Origin: Anaeramoeba ignava
Lineage: Eukaryota; Metamonada; Anaeramoebidae
Reading direction: 5' to 3'
Length of the DNA: 64,000 bases
NCBI GenBank assembly: GCA_028826165.1
Contig: JAPDFW010000060.1
Coordinates: 1-64,000, forward strand
The notes below the pieces were generated by a model that was given only the letters and a program-made list of their open reading frames with translations, was not told where the DNA came from and ran no database searches. Below, piece by piece: positions 22,793 to 33,316 of this stretch. Numbering within the stretch: the first letter of the stretch is position 1; the number at the start of each line of letters is the position of its first letter. The position numbers and the translations under genes are program-made.

Positions 22793-25700
22793 ATGCAAGA
22801 ATCAACAGCAGATCCACCATCAATTTATGCGAAACCACGGAATTTATACCAACTTTTCATCAATAGTTATTACAATGAAAACAAAGAAAAAGGAACAAAA
22901 GAAGAAATTTTTTATCAAGCACAAGAAACATGGAAAAAAGTACGAACTGATATAGATTATGTTAAAAAATACACACGAAAAGAATTTCAAAAATACCGGA
23001 CAAAAAGAAAAGAAGAAGAAGATCAACAAGAAAATCAACAAGAAAATCAACCGCAAAGAAAAACAGAACAACAAAAAACAGAACAAAAAACAGAACAAAA
23101 AACAAAAAAAGCAAAAACAAAAGCAAAAACAAAAACAAAAGCAAAAACAAAAGCAAAAACAAAAACAAAAGCAAAAGCAAAAAAAAACGATAAAAATGAA
23201 AAAACAAAAGAAAAAAAAACCGTTGCAAGAAAGTTAAGTAAAGAACAACTTCTCAATGAATTGTTTAGTAAATTTTGTCCAGAAAATCCTATTGATTTAA
23301 AATTTATTCAAGATAAACAACTTGTTCGTTCACTTGAATCCCTGTCAAAGCATTGGCATGATTACAGAATGCTTCGTGATGAATATCAAAAAGGACTCAA
23401 AAGATCTCCACAAAAGAGAACTGTTCTTGCACGCAGTTTGGGTGCTGTTAAATCCCAACAGAAAGAAATGAAAAAAGTTATGGAACAAATTTCAAACTTA
23501 GTTTCTCAAAATCAAAATCAAAATGAAAATTCTCAAGATTCTCTTCTTAAGTTTACTAAATATTTGACTGATTTTATTTCAGCTCTTGTTGCTGCAAAAA
23601 AGAGACTTAGAAAAAGAGTTTATAGGCAACGTCAAAGTATTAAAATTCAAGATGAAAATGAAAATGAAAATCAAAACGAAAATGAAAATGAAAATGAAAA
23701 TCAAAATCAAAATCAAAATGAAAATGAAAATGAAAATCAAAGTAATTTCAAAATTCAATTTAAATTCATTTATAAATTTAATTTTAATTATTTTTTATTA
23801 TTTTCTATTTAAAAGGAAATTTAAATCAATCTCTAATTCAATCCAAAAGAAAAAAACAAATTAAAACTCGAAGCAGCATTTCAAACACCAAAAACATTCA
23901 AAGAAATATAAACACACGTCAATATCAAAATCAATATCAAAATCAATATAAAAATCATTATCAAAATCAATATAAAAATCAAAATCAAAATCAAAATCAA
24001 AATCAAAATAAAAGTGAAAGTGAAAGTGAAAGTGATGAAGATGCAAAACTCAAAAGATCTGAATCACAATTTTATCGACCTGTAGTTGCACCTCAAAAAA
24101 CTTATTCGAAAGATGATCTTGATCCAAAAATTACTCGAAAACGACCATTTCATATTGAAAATTCTAATATTAATCAAAATACCTCGTTTAATCCATTTCA
24201 CAGAAAAGAATCAAAAAAAATTTTGCCAGAAATCGAATACAAACAACGCTCACTTATTTTCAAAAAACAATTAACAACTGAAAATGAGCAAATTATCACT
24301 AAAAAAGTGAAAAAAAAGGAAAAAGAAAAAGAAAAATCAAAGCAAAAACATTCCCGTAATTTTTGGGAAAATCTTAAAGATCCTTTTCCTTTTGCAAATT
24401 TTGGATCTGAAGTAACATCCATTTTTGATGATAATGATTATGAAAATTCAAATGTAAATGAAAATAATGGAAATCAAAGCATTATCAATATGGAAAATAA
24501 TAATATTTTGAATAAGAACAATATGAATATGGATATTGAATCAAGAATTATGAATAATAATCATAATAATAGCATCATTATTAAAAAAGAATCTAATTTC
24601 TCAACAAATCAAGTTCTTATGCTTCCTCAGCAAATCCCAAAACTAGAATATCAAAAAAATAACTTTTTAACTTTTTATCAAAATAAAAGCCAAGATACAA
24701 GACTTATGGGCCTTTGTTTTTGCTATTGGGATGAAGCAGAGGATATGATAATTGAAGCAATCAACTCAAATAGAGAATCTTTTCCTCTTTCGTTATTTCA
24801 ACTTCAGGATTTTATTCATGAAATGAAATGGAGTGTTTTTAGAAACCCTGATTATTTTCTTGTTAAATATTCAATTTCTTCAGAACTTTCTCTTCTTTTC
24901 AGATTGCAAATACTTTCTCTTTTTCCTGTTATTTGTATTTGCAAAAATGATACTCCTTTTTTTATTAATATACACCAGATTCAAAACTTTGTTTTATTAA
25001 AGGAATTATTTGGAATTAATTTGGAAAGAACAAATCATAACCAAAACCAAAATCAAAATCAAAATCAAAATCAAAATCAAAATCAAAATCAAAATCAAAA
25101 TAATACAAATTCCAATTCAAATCAACCAATTTTTGAAGAATTTTCGAAATATTCAAATATAATGAATACCGGTAAAATTCAAATTTAAAAAAATATTAAA
25201 AATTTAAAATTTAAAAAATAACATTTCTTTCTTTTTATAAAGAAAATTTAATACCTCAAAACTCTATTAAAAATCAATACTCTTTCGATACTTTCGAACC
25301 AAATACAGTTTCATCTCGCATCGACTGTTTAGAAAATATTTCAGCAGATGTATCAAGTATTCTTGAATATATCCAAAAAGAATCAAGAAATTCTTTACAA
25401 AGAACAGCGCCTCGATTTAGTTTTGAAAATTCATTATTTAAAAATTTATCAAAATCACCAATTTCAGAATTTTTATATCAAAATCAAAATCAAAATCAAA
25501 ATCAAAATCAAAATCAAAATCAAAATCAAAATCAAAATCAAAATCAAAATCAAAATCAAAATCAAAATAAAATTCAAATCCAAAATCATCCAGATTACAA
25601 AATATCATCTATTCAAATCCAATATTTATTTGAATTCTCATCACAATTTTCACGTGATACACTTCTTTTGAAATTCAGTAAATTGCCAAATATTCATTTA

Positions 25701-27161
25701 ACAACACCAAAAGCACAAGAATTTGAAAAAAATCAAATGGGAATTGAATCTAAATTACTCCAAGATAATTCACTTTATATTCCTGGATATTATATTTCAT
25801 CACATGTTTTCACAGAATATTCGTTTGCAAATCTGAATCATTTACAATCACAAAAATATGTCTTTGATGATCTTCAAAGAAAACATTTTGCATTTCCAGA
25901 AAATCAACAAATTTACGTATTTAATCGAGCAATTAAATCATTCATTTCAACAACAGAAGTGATAATGAGTGATCTTTCAAAAATTCTACAGAGATCATTG
26001 AAGCCCATCTTGAATATTATTGTTGATCGCGATGATTTAGAAATGAATCCGCGTTCATTAATTTCAATTTTTTATTACGGTTGCATTTGGAGAGATTTTC
26101 ATTTGGATCTTTTAAATATTGCTTATCATCCAAGAAGAAATGAACAAAAACAAACAGAAAAAACAGAAATTTTAAAAGAATCAAATGAGCCGTTGAACAA
26201 AATTAATTTTATCGAATCACTGATGAATTTCAAGGATGATTTCTGGGAATTCTTGAAAAATCATCATATTCCAGATGATTTATCTAGTTGTTTTCAAGGC
26301 GATTTACAACCGCCTTCTTATCAGGAATCACTTCAAGAAAACGAACGCATTCTTAAAGAAAAACAAGTGTTTGAAATTGCACTTAAAAAATTGCTTTCAT
26401 GCTGTCAAGGTCTTAAATTTCATGATTCAAATGTTCATTGTTTTGGTTCTTCAATCGAAAACAAACTCAATCCTTTTAATGATTATTTTCTTCTTCGTCT
26501 TTTAATTTCTCTTCCTCCAGAAAGAATTTCAAAAAACAAATTTTGGCTTCAAATGCAACATCAATTTACGTTTTTTTTTCAACACTTGAAAATCAATAAG
26601 AATTTTGTCACTTTTGCAAAATGTAATGGTGAAAATTGTTTTCATTGTAAAATGTATCCTGTTCGTTCTAAGTCTGCAATGGATGTATTTATGAATTTAT
26701 CCGGTATTTTTGATCCTCAACCTTCTAGAAATTATTTTGGACATTATGAAACATATATTGAAAGGGAAGAAAGAATGAATTTAAATCAAAATCAAAATCA
26801 AAATCAAAATCAAAATCAAAATCAAAATCAATATCAAAATCAAAATCAAAATCAAAATCAAAATCAAAATCAAAATCAAAATCAAAATCAAAATCAAAAT
26901 CAAAATCAAAATCAAAATCAAAATCAAAATCAAAATCAAAATCAAAATCAAAATCAAAATCAAAATCAAAATCAAAATCAAAATCAAAATCAAAATCAAA
27001 ATCAAAATCAAAATCAAAATAAATTTCAAAATCAAAATTTAAATCTAAAATTAAAATGTCCTTTTCTTAATTGTAATTTTCAAGCTGAATTTAAAACTGA
27101 AATGAAAAGACATTATGAATTATTTCATTTTTCTGAATTAAATTTAGTTGAAAAATTTTAA
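22793..27161 (+). CDS. Large Asn/Gln-rich protein with C-terminal C2H2 zinc finger, unrecognised
   Basis: Three exons, 22793-23741, 23816-25171 and 25243-27161 (donors GTAATT and GTAAAA; acceptors AAAAG and TAAAG). They total 4224 nt, 1407 residues, with phases closing exactly. Residues 10-75 (RNLYQLFINSYYNEN...YVKKYTRKEFQKYR) have a helical look vaguely like an HMG-type box; this is weak. A Lys/Ala/Thr run and several Asn-Gln or Asn-Glu tracts follow. Exon 3 has conserved-looking helical sequence (residues about 900-1300) with a Cys cluster, KCNGENCFHC. The C-terminus carries one C2H2 finger, CPFLNCNFQAEFKTEMKRHY then ELFH (Cys-x4-Cys-x12-His-x4-His), directly after an Asn-Gln run of more than 70 residues at 26780-27040. 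A chromatin or transcription role is a guess. The start follows a T/A-rich leader. Confidence 0.7.
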
Positions 27162-27736
27162 TTAATTTTTTGTTATTCCAAAAAAAAAAAAATTTAAGGC
27201 AAAAAGAAACTTTGTTTTTGTTTTTGTTTTGAAAAGATCTTTAATTTTTTTAATTCTTTTAATTTCTTTAATTCTTTTAATTTTTTTGTTTAATTCTTTT
27301 TTTATCAAAAATAAATAATTTTTTTCATCAAACAAAAAAAAAATAAAAAAAAAGAAAAAATTTTTTAAATTAAATTTAATAAAAAATTGTAAAACGATCC
27401 CCACAAAATAATAATTAAAAAAAATAAAATAAAACTGATCTTTTTCTGATCAATTTTTTTAAAATAAAATCAAATTAAAATAAAAAAATTTAAAATAAAA
27501 AATAACAACGAATCAAAAATAAAAAACTAATTTAAAACAAAAAACTAATTAAAAAACTAATTAAAAAACAAATTAAAACAAATTTAAAAAAAAATTTTTT
27601 TTTTTTCATTTTCATTTTCATTTTTTTTCTTTTAAAAAAATATCTTTAAATTTTGATTAATTAATAAATTGATTAAAATTAAAATTAAAATTAAAATTAA
27701 AAAAAAATTTTTTTTTTAAAAACAAAAATAATAAAG
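27162..27736. other. Intergenic A/T-rich spacer, nothing recognised
   Basis: About 575 bp of homopolymer-rich sequence lie between two plus-strand genes. A minus-strand open frame at 27162-27404 is Phe/Lys low complexity without support. Confidence 0.7.
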
Positions 27737-29551
27737 ATGTTTTATCAAAAACAAGTTCAAGATAATTCAATTTTTCCTGATTTACATTCATATACACAAA
27801 AAGGACAAGAAATACCAACAATTGACAAGCATTTGCCATCATTTGAATATTCACGACAATTTATGAATTCAAGTTTTCAAAATCCATTTGAAAATTCAAT
27901 TTCAAAAAGAATAACTGATAAGGATTCAATTCATCAATTTTCTCAAAACAACCAAATTTCTAATCGAATAACTGATATTGAACAATCTCAATTTCCAAAC
28001 AATTCAATTTTCAAAAGGAAAATTCTTGAGAAGGAGCCAATTTCCAAAAGAATAACTGATATGGAACCTATTCATCAATTTCCAAATAATTCAAGTTTAT
28101 TAAGTGATCCAAGTTTTTTAAATGATTCCAGTTTTTTAAATGATTCCAGTTTTTTAAGTGATCCAAATTTTCCAAACAATTCAAATTTTCCAAACAATTT
28201 AAATTTTCCAATTTCAAAAAGAATAACTGATATGGATTCTTTTGTAAGATTGCCTTCACAAAATAATCATAGTTCAAGACATTTATCTGATGTGGATTCA
28301 GTTATTCCATATTCACCTTATTATAATAATAATAATAATGATAAAAATACTTTTCAAAATTATGGAAATCATAAGGATTATCAATATAATAAAGATCGTC
28401 AGGATTATCAAGATCATCAAAATGATAAGGATTATTCACATTATAAGGATTATAGGAATGATAAAAATTATAGGAATGATAAAAATTATAGGAATGATAA
28501 AAATTACAAAAATGATAAAAATTACAAAAATTATAGGAATGATAAAAATTATAGGAATGATAAAAATTATAAAAATTACAAAAATTATAGGAATGATAAA
28601 AATTACAAAAATGATAAAAATTACAAAAATTACAGGATTGTCAAAAGTTATGATAATTATGCAAATGATAAAAATCAAAAGAATTACAAGAATTATAGGA
28701 ATAATAAAAATTTCAGGATTGTAAAAAGTTATGATAATTATAGTGATGATGGTAATTATAGGGATAACAGAAATTTTAAAAAGTACAACAATTACAAATA
28801 TGATAAAGATTATAAACACGAGAAAGATTATAAACATGATAAAGATGATAAAGATTATAAGTATGATAAAGATGATAAAGATTATAAGTATGATAAAGAT
28901 GATAAAGATTATAAGTATGATAAAAATGATAAAGATTATAAGTATGAAAAAGATTATAAAAATGATAAAGATTACAAGTATGATAAAGATTATCAAAATG
29001 AAAAAGATTATCAAAATGATAAAGATTATCAAAATGATAAAGATTATAAAAATGATAAAGATTATAAAAATGATAAAGATTATAAAAATGATAAAGATTA
29101 TCAAAATGATAAAGATTATCAAAATGATAAAGATTATCAAAATGATAAAGATTATGGAAAGGATAAAGATTATAATCATGATAAAGATTATGGAAAGGAT
29201 GAAAAAACAATTCCTGATTTGGAGCCAATTATTGAATATTCAGATCAAAATAATATTTCAGATAATAAATCTAAGGAAAAGGAAAATCAAAATGAAATTC
29301 CAAATCAAAATCAAATTGAAATTGAAAATCAAAATCAAAATCAAAATCAAATTGAAAATCAAAATGAAAGTCAAAATCAAATTGAAAATCAAAATGAAAA
29401 TGAAATTGAAAACGAAAATCAAAATGAAAATGAAAATGAAAATGAAAATCGAAATAAAGATCAAAATGAATATTCACAAGAATATGAAAATAAACGTCCT
29501 CGCAAATTCTTTGATTTACCTCCTCGTCACTATTATAAATCATATCTGTAA
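27737..29551 (+). CDS. Disordered protein with SKRITDM motifs and Lys/Asp/Tyr repeats, unrecognised
   Basis: A single 604-residue frame. Residues 50-190 contain five or more copies of a short motif, (I)SKRITDM/D-x-(I/V)-x-QF, spaced 25-45 residues, with NNSS and LSDPSFLND repeats between them. Residues 200-480 are built from 5-6 residue units (NYRNDK, YKNDKD, DKDYKYDKD, YQNDKD). An Asn-Gln/Asn-Glu stretch follows, and the end is RPRKFFDLPPRHYYKSYL. No membrane segment or folded domain is visible. The whole protein is probably intrinsically disordered with alternating Lys, Asp and Tyr, a composition often found in condensate-forming proteins (inference). Frames on the opposite strand are shadows of the repeat. 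No known family. Confidence 0.65.
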   Translation: MFYQKQVQDNSIFPDLHSYTQKGQEIPTIDKHLPSFEYSRQFMNSSFQNPFENSISKRITDKDSIHQFSQNNQISNRITDIEQSQFPNNSIFKRKILEKEPISKRITDMEPIHQFPNNSSLLSDPSFLNDSSFLNDSSFLSDPNFPNNSNFPNNLNFPISKRITDMDSFVRLPSQNNHSSRHLSDVDSVIPYSPYYNNNNNDKNTFQNYGNHKDYQYNKDRQDYQDHQNDKDYSHYKDYRNDKNYRNDKNYRNDKNYKNDKNYKNYRNDKNYRNDKNYKNYKNYRNDKNYKNDKNYKNYRIVKSYDNYANDKNQKNYKNYRNNKNFRIVKSYDNYSDDGNYRDNRNFKKYNNYKYDKDYKHEKDYKHDKDDKDYKYDKDDKDYKYDKDDKDYKYDKNDKDYKYEKDYKNDKDYKYDKDYQNEKDYQNDKDYQNDKDYKNDKDYKNDKDYKNDKDYQNDKDYQNDKDYQNDKDYGKDKDYNHDKDYGKDEKTIPDLEPIIEYSDQNNISDNKSKEKENQNEIPNQNQIEIENQNQNQNQIENQNESQNQIENQNENEIENENQNENENENENRNKDQNEYSQEYENKRPRKFFDLPPRHYYKSYL

Positions 29552-29667
29552 ATTATTTAAATTATTCGAATTTATAATATAATTTTCCAATTAATAATTT
29601 CCATATTTTTTTCATTTTTATTTAATTTTGTTACTGAATATTTAAAAGGAATCGAGAAAAAAAAACA

Positions 29668-30922
29668 ATGAGGTTAGTTTGAAAATCAATTTAAAAAAAT
29701 ATTCAATTCAAAAAATATTCAATTTAAAAAAATATTCAATTTAAAAAAATATTCAATTTAAAAAAATATTCAATTTAGATTTGGAAAAGAAACAAGACCA
29801 ACAAGAAGTCTTTTCATTGGAAATTTATCATTTTCAGTTACAGATAATTTTCTTTATAAATTATTTTCTACAATTGGAGAAGTAGATAATGCAGTTGTTG
29901 GATTTGACAAAAAAACAGGAAGAAGCAAAGGTAAATCAAAATTATAAATTCATTTTTTAAATTATTGATTTAAATTCATTTTTTTAAATTATTGATTTTA
30001 AATTATTGATTGATTTAAATTATTGATTTAATTATTGATTTTAATTATTGATTTTAATTATTGATTTTAAATAATTGATTTTAATTCATTGATTTTAATT
30101 ATTGATTTTAATTCATTTTTAATTATTCATTTTAATTCATTTTTAATTATTGATTTTAATTCATTTTTAATTATTGATTTTAAATTATTGATTTTAAAAG
30201 GATATGGATTCGTTTCTTTTTATGATGTTAATGATGCTAAAAAAGCATTTGAATATTTTGAAAATTATAGAATTGATCAAAGGAGAATAAGAATTGATTG
30301 GGATCCTGGTTTAGATAAGAAAGTATTCCCTTCAGATCCATATGATCATACAGGGTTTGTTGATTTTTGATTTTTTTCATTTCAATTTTTTTCAATTTTT
30401 TTTCAATGAATCTTTTTGATTTTCATTTTTTTTGATTTTTTTCATTCTCAATTTTCAAGATAAAATGGATAATATTTCTTTTTCTTCTTTTTTTTTTTGA
30501 TTCAATTTCATTATTCTTTTATTATATTTAGAAAATTTTTTTTTGATTCTTTTTAAAAACAAAAAAGTGGAACAAAAAAAAATTTTTTTTTTATTAATAA
30601 TTTAATTAATTTAATTTAAAATTAATTTTAATTTGATTTTTTAAAAATAAAACAATTTTCGTTCCTTAATTCAATTTAATTCATTTTCAAATTTAAAAAC
30701 AGAAGCAAATTATCAAAAAATAATTATTACAGAAATAGACATAGAAACAAATATGAAGATGAATATTATTCAAAAAGAAGAAAAGAAGGTAAAAAATAAT
30801 TTTAATTTTTAATTTTTAATTTTATTTTGTTAAATTTAATTTTAAATTTAGATTTAGATAACAAAACAAAATATGATTCCGTTATTGAAATATCAAAAGA
30901 AGAAAAAGAAGAAAGAAAATGA
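29668..30922 (+). CDS. CBP20-like RNA-binding protein (nuclear cap-binding subunit 2 family)
   Basis: Five exons, 29668-29672 (ATGAG only), 29779-29930, 30201-30354, 30703-30788 and 30852-30922; 468 nt, 155 residues, ending in TGA. Human CBP20 has 156. One RRM: RNP2 SLFIGNLSF, RNP1 KGYGFVSF, and the CBP20-type exit RRIRIDWDPGLDKK (human RIIRTDWDAGFKEG). In the family this subunit stacks the m7G cap of nuclear transcripts and pairs with CBP80. The Trp-Asp pair after the RRM is kept. However, the N-terminal extension holding the first cap-stacking Tyr (human Tyr20) is absent, and the second (human Tyr43) is Phe here. The C-terminus is Lys/Arg/Asp-rich without the Gly-Arg tail. It could be a diverged cap-binding subunit or another RRM protein derived from it. 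Confidence 0.68.
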
Positions 30923-31087
30923 AAAACAAAAACAAAAAAAAAAAAAAAAGTGGAACAAAAAATAAAGAAAAAAATAAGAAAAAAAATAAACTTTTTGAAA
31001 AAGTTTGAACAATAAAAAGAAAATGAATTAATAAGTAAAAAAAAAAAAAAAAAGAATAAGTAGTAATTAAGAGTTTTAATAAGAAAA

Positions 31088-32537
31088 TCATAAAATATCT
31101 CTATCATTTTCAATCATATTTGTTTTACCAAAAGTTAAACGAAAATTTTTATGTAAATTTCCCATTTGAGATTTTTGTTCATTTTGTTCATTTTGTTCAT
31201 TTTGTTCATTTTGTTCAAAATTTTCAGTAATATTATGTCCCATCAAATTAGGATTTAAATCGGAAAGATCATCAGTTAAAGAATTATCTGTTTTTTTATT
31301 AGATTTGAGTTCTTTATTATCAATATATAAATTTTTTTCATCATCAGAATCAACAAGAAAAGTTTGTTCAGAATCAATATTTCTTTGCATAATTTCTTGG
31401 ATTCTGATAACATAAAGAAGAAGGGAAATCAAGAGCATTCCAGAGGGAAGAATTTCAAAGATTGAGAACCAAGAGAGAATAAATGAATAGTATCTTTTAT
31501 CGTGATTTTTTTGCCAAGTTTTTTGAGTATCAGCAATTTTATTTTTATTTAAAATAATTGAAAAATCCCAAAATAAACGTATAATGAATAATAAAAAATA
31601 GATTAGGATAACAACCAAAAACAGGGTAACGCCCACCATTTTCTTTATGGGTTTATTTTGCAAATCAAGTTTTCTGAGCTGTTTCAAAATACGAATCATA
31701 TAGAATCCAAAAATTGCAAAAAATATTATCAGAATTCCATATACTAATGAAGTTGAAGAAAATAAAAGAACTACAATATCTTCATCTGTGCAAAATATTG
31801 AAACAATTATTATTGCTATGAATACTACTATTATTACTATATAGAATTTTGTTCTCATTTGTTTGTATTTGTTGTTATTTGCTGATTTTCGGAAAGTTAA
31901 ATGAATTAAAAATAATATAAAGAGTGAAAAACTAAAAGAATTCAAAATGAATTTCAAAATGAATTTAAATTTGTTTAATTTTAATTTTAATTTTAATTTT
32001 AATTTTAATTTTAATTTTAATTTTAATTTTAATTTTAATTTTAATTTTAATTTTAATTTTAATTTTAATTTTAATTTTGATTTTGATTTTAATTTTGATT
32101 TTAATTTTAATTTGTTTAATTTGTTTAATTTGTTTAATTTGAATTATACGCTGAAAATTCAAAGTATAAAGGTAATGAAAGATAAAATAGAAAAAGTAAA
32201 AAATAACTTGGCCAATGAATTTTAGTAATCATAAATATTCCTCGAAAAAGTAAAAAAATAAAAATAAGAATCAATGAAATAAATGGAAAATAAAAAGAAC
32301 TTTTGAGTTTAAGTTTCTTTCTATTTAAAATCCAAAATTCAAACAATAAAATATTTTTAATTTAATTTTTTTAATTTAATTTTTTTTTAAAAACCTTAAA
32401 ATTAATGCTTTTATCATAACTAAAATAGAAAATAAAAGTTCTATAAAATAAAAACTTCCTAAAACATAAAGATGCCAAGATTTAGATTGTTGAGCTGAGG
32501 GTGCATATTTTTCAATTTGATTCCAATCAACTGTCAT
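31088..32537 (-). CDS. Multi-pass membrane protein, TOM1/TOM3/GPR137-like
   Basis: Three exons, 32537-32395, 32320-32150 and 31931-31088; 1158 nt, 385 residues, phases 2 and 2. It starts MTVDWNQIEKYAPSAQQSKS and then shows about seven hydrophobic segments: YVLGSFYFIELLFSILVMI, FPFISLILIFIFLLF, YFLLFLFYLSLPLYF, FSLFILFLIHLTF, FYIVIIVVFIAIIIVSIF, the region after SSTSLVYGILIIFFAIFGF, VGVTLFLVVILIYFLLFII, and SWFSIFEILPSGMLLISLLL. The last matches the FxEILPS...LF pattern of the TOM1/TOM3/GPR137 group, lysosome- or vacuole-associated proteins linked to Rab/Arl function. Assignment rests on topology and that motif. The tail is acidic with an Asn-Glu-Gln run. Intron 2 is an AAAATT array. Confidence 0.6.
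31975..32130 (-). repeat. Intron 2 hexanucleotide array of the TOM1/GPR137-like gene
   Basis: (AATTTT)n on the plus strand, with a few GATTTT and TTGTTTAAT units near the donor end, fills most of the intron at 31932-32149. Confidence 0.88.
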
Positions 32538-32594
32538 TTTTTTTTGAAAAGAAAAAAATGAAAAATAAAAAATGAAAATAAATTTTTTTAATTC

Positions 32595-33230
32595 CTTTAT
32601 TTAATTTTATAATTAAATTTATAATTAAATTTATAATTAATTTTGTAATTAAATTTATAATTAAATTTATAATTAATTTTGTAATTAAATTTATAATTAA
32701 ATTTGTAATTAAATTTATAATTAAATTTATAATTAAATTTATAATTAAATTTATAATTAATTTTATAATTAAATTTATAATTAAATTTGTGATTAAATTT
32801 GTAATTAAATTTGTAATTAAATTTATAATTAAATTTATAATTAAATTTATAATTAAATTTATAATTAAATTTATAATTAAATTTGTAATTATATTTATAA
32901 TTAAATTTATAATTAAATTTATAATTAAATTTATAATTAATTTTATAATTAATTTTGTAATTAAATTTATAATTAAATTTATAATTAAATTTATAATTAA
33001 ATTTATAATTAAATTTATAATTAATTTTGTAAATAAATTTATAATTAAATTTATAATAAAATTTATAATTAAATTTATAATTAATTTTGTAATTAAATTT
33101 ATAATAAAATTTATAATTAAATTTATAATTAATTTTGTAATTAAATTTGTAATTAAATTTGTAAATAAATTTGTAATTAAATTTGTAATTAAATTTGTAA
33201 TTAATTTTTTAATTAAATCTTTGGTTTAAA
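32595..33230. repeat. 12-bp minisatellite (AAATTTATAATT / AAATTTGTAATT)
   Basis: About 635 bp of 12-bp units alternate between TATAATT and TGTAATT, with occasional AATAAA variants. They fill the gap upstream of the membrane-protein gene and downstream of PARP. No gene seen. Confidence 0.9.
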
Positions 33231-33316
33231 AAAAGTGGAACAAAATAAATTGAATTTTTGCTTTTTCTTTCTAATTCTTTCTAATTCTTTCTTTTTCTTT
33301 AATTCCTTAAATAAAT

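Noticed and set aside
24223-25188. Separate gene beginning at a TTG codon
   Set aside because: The frame is open upstream to the acceptor at 23816 and belongs to exon 2 of the 1407-residue gene. The apparent starts at 25668 and 46146, and others inside array exon 4, are likewise internal.
28068-29543. Reverse-strand Ile-rich and Asn-Leu-Tyr-His frames
   Set aside because: They are antisense shadows of the YKNDKD and Asn-Gln coding repeats of the 604-residue protein.
30802-31113. Phe/Ser-rich minus-strand frames at 30802-31113
   Set aside because: They overlap the last CBP20 exons and an A/T-run spacer, are low complexity, and have no splice or family support.
32789-33229. Ile-Lys-Phe periodic 146-residue frame
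   Set aside because: A reading of the 12-bp AAATTTATAATT array.
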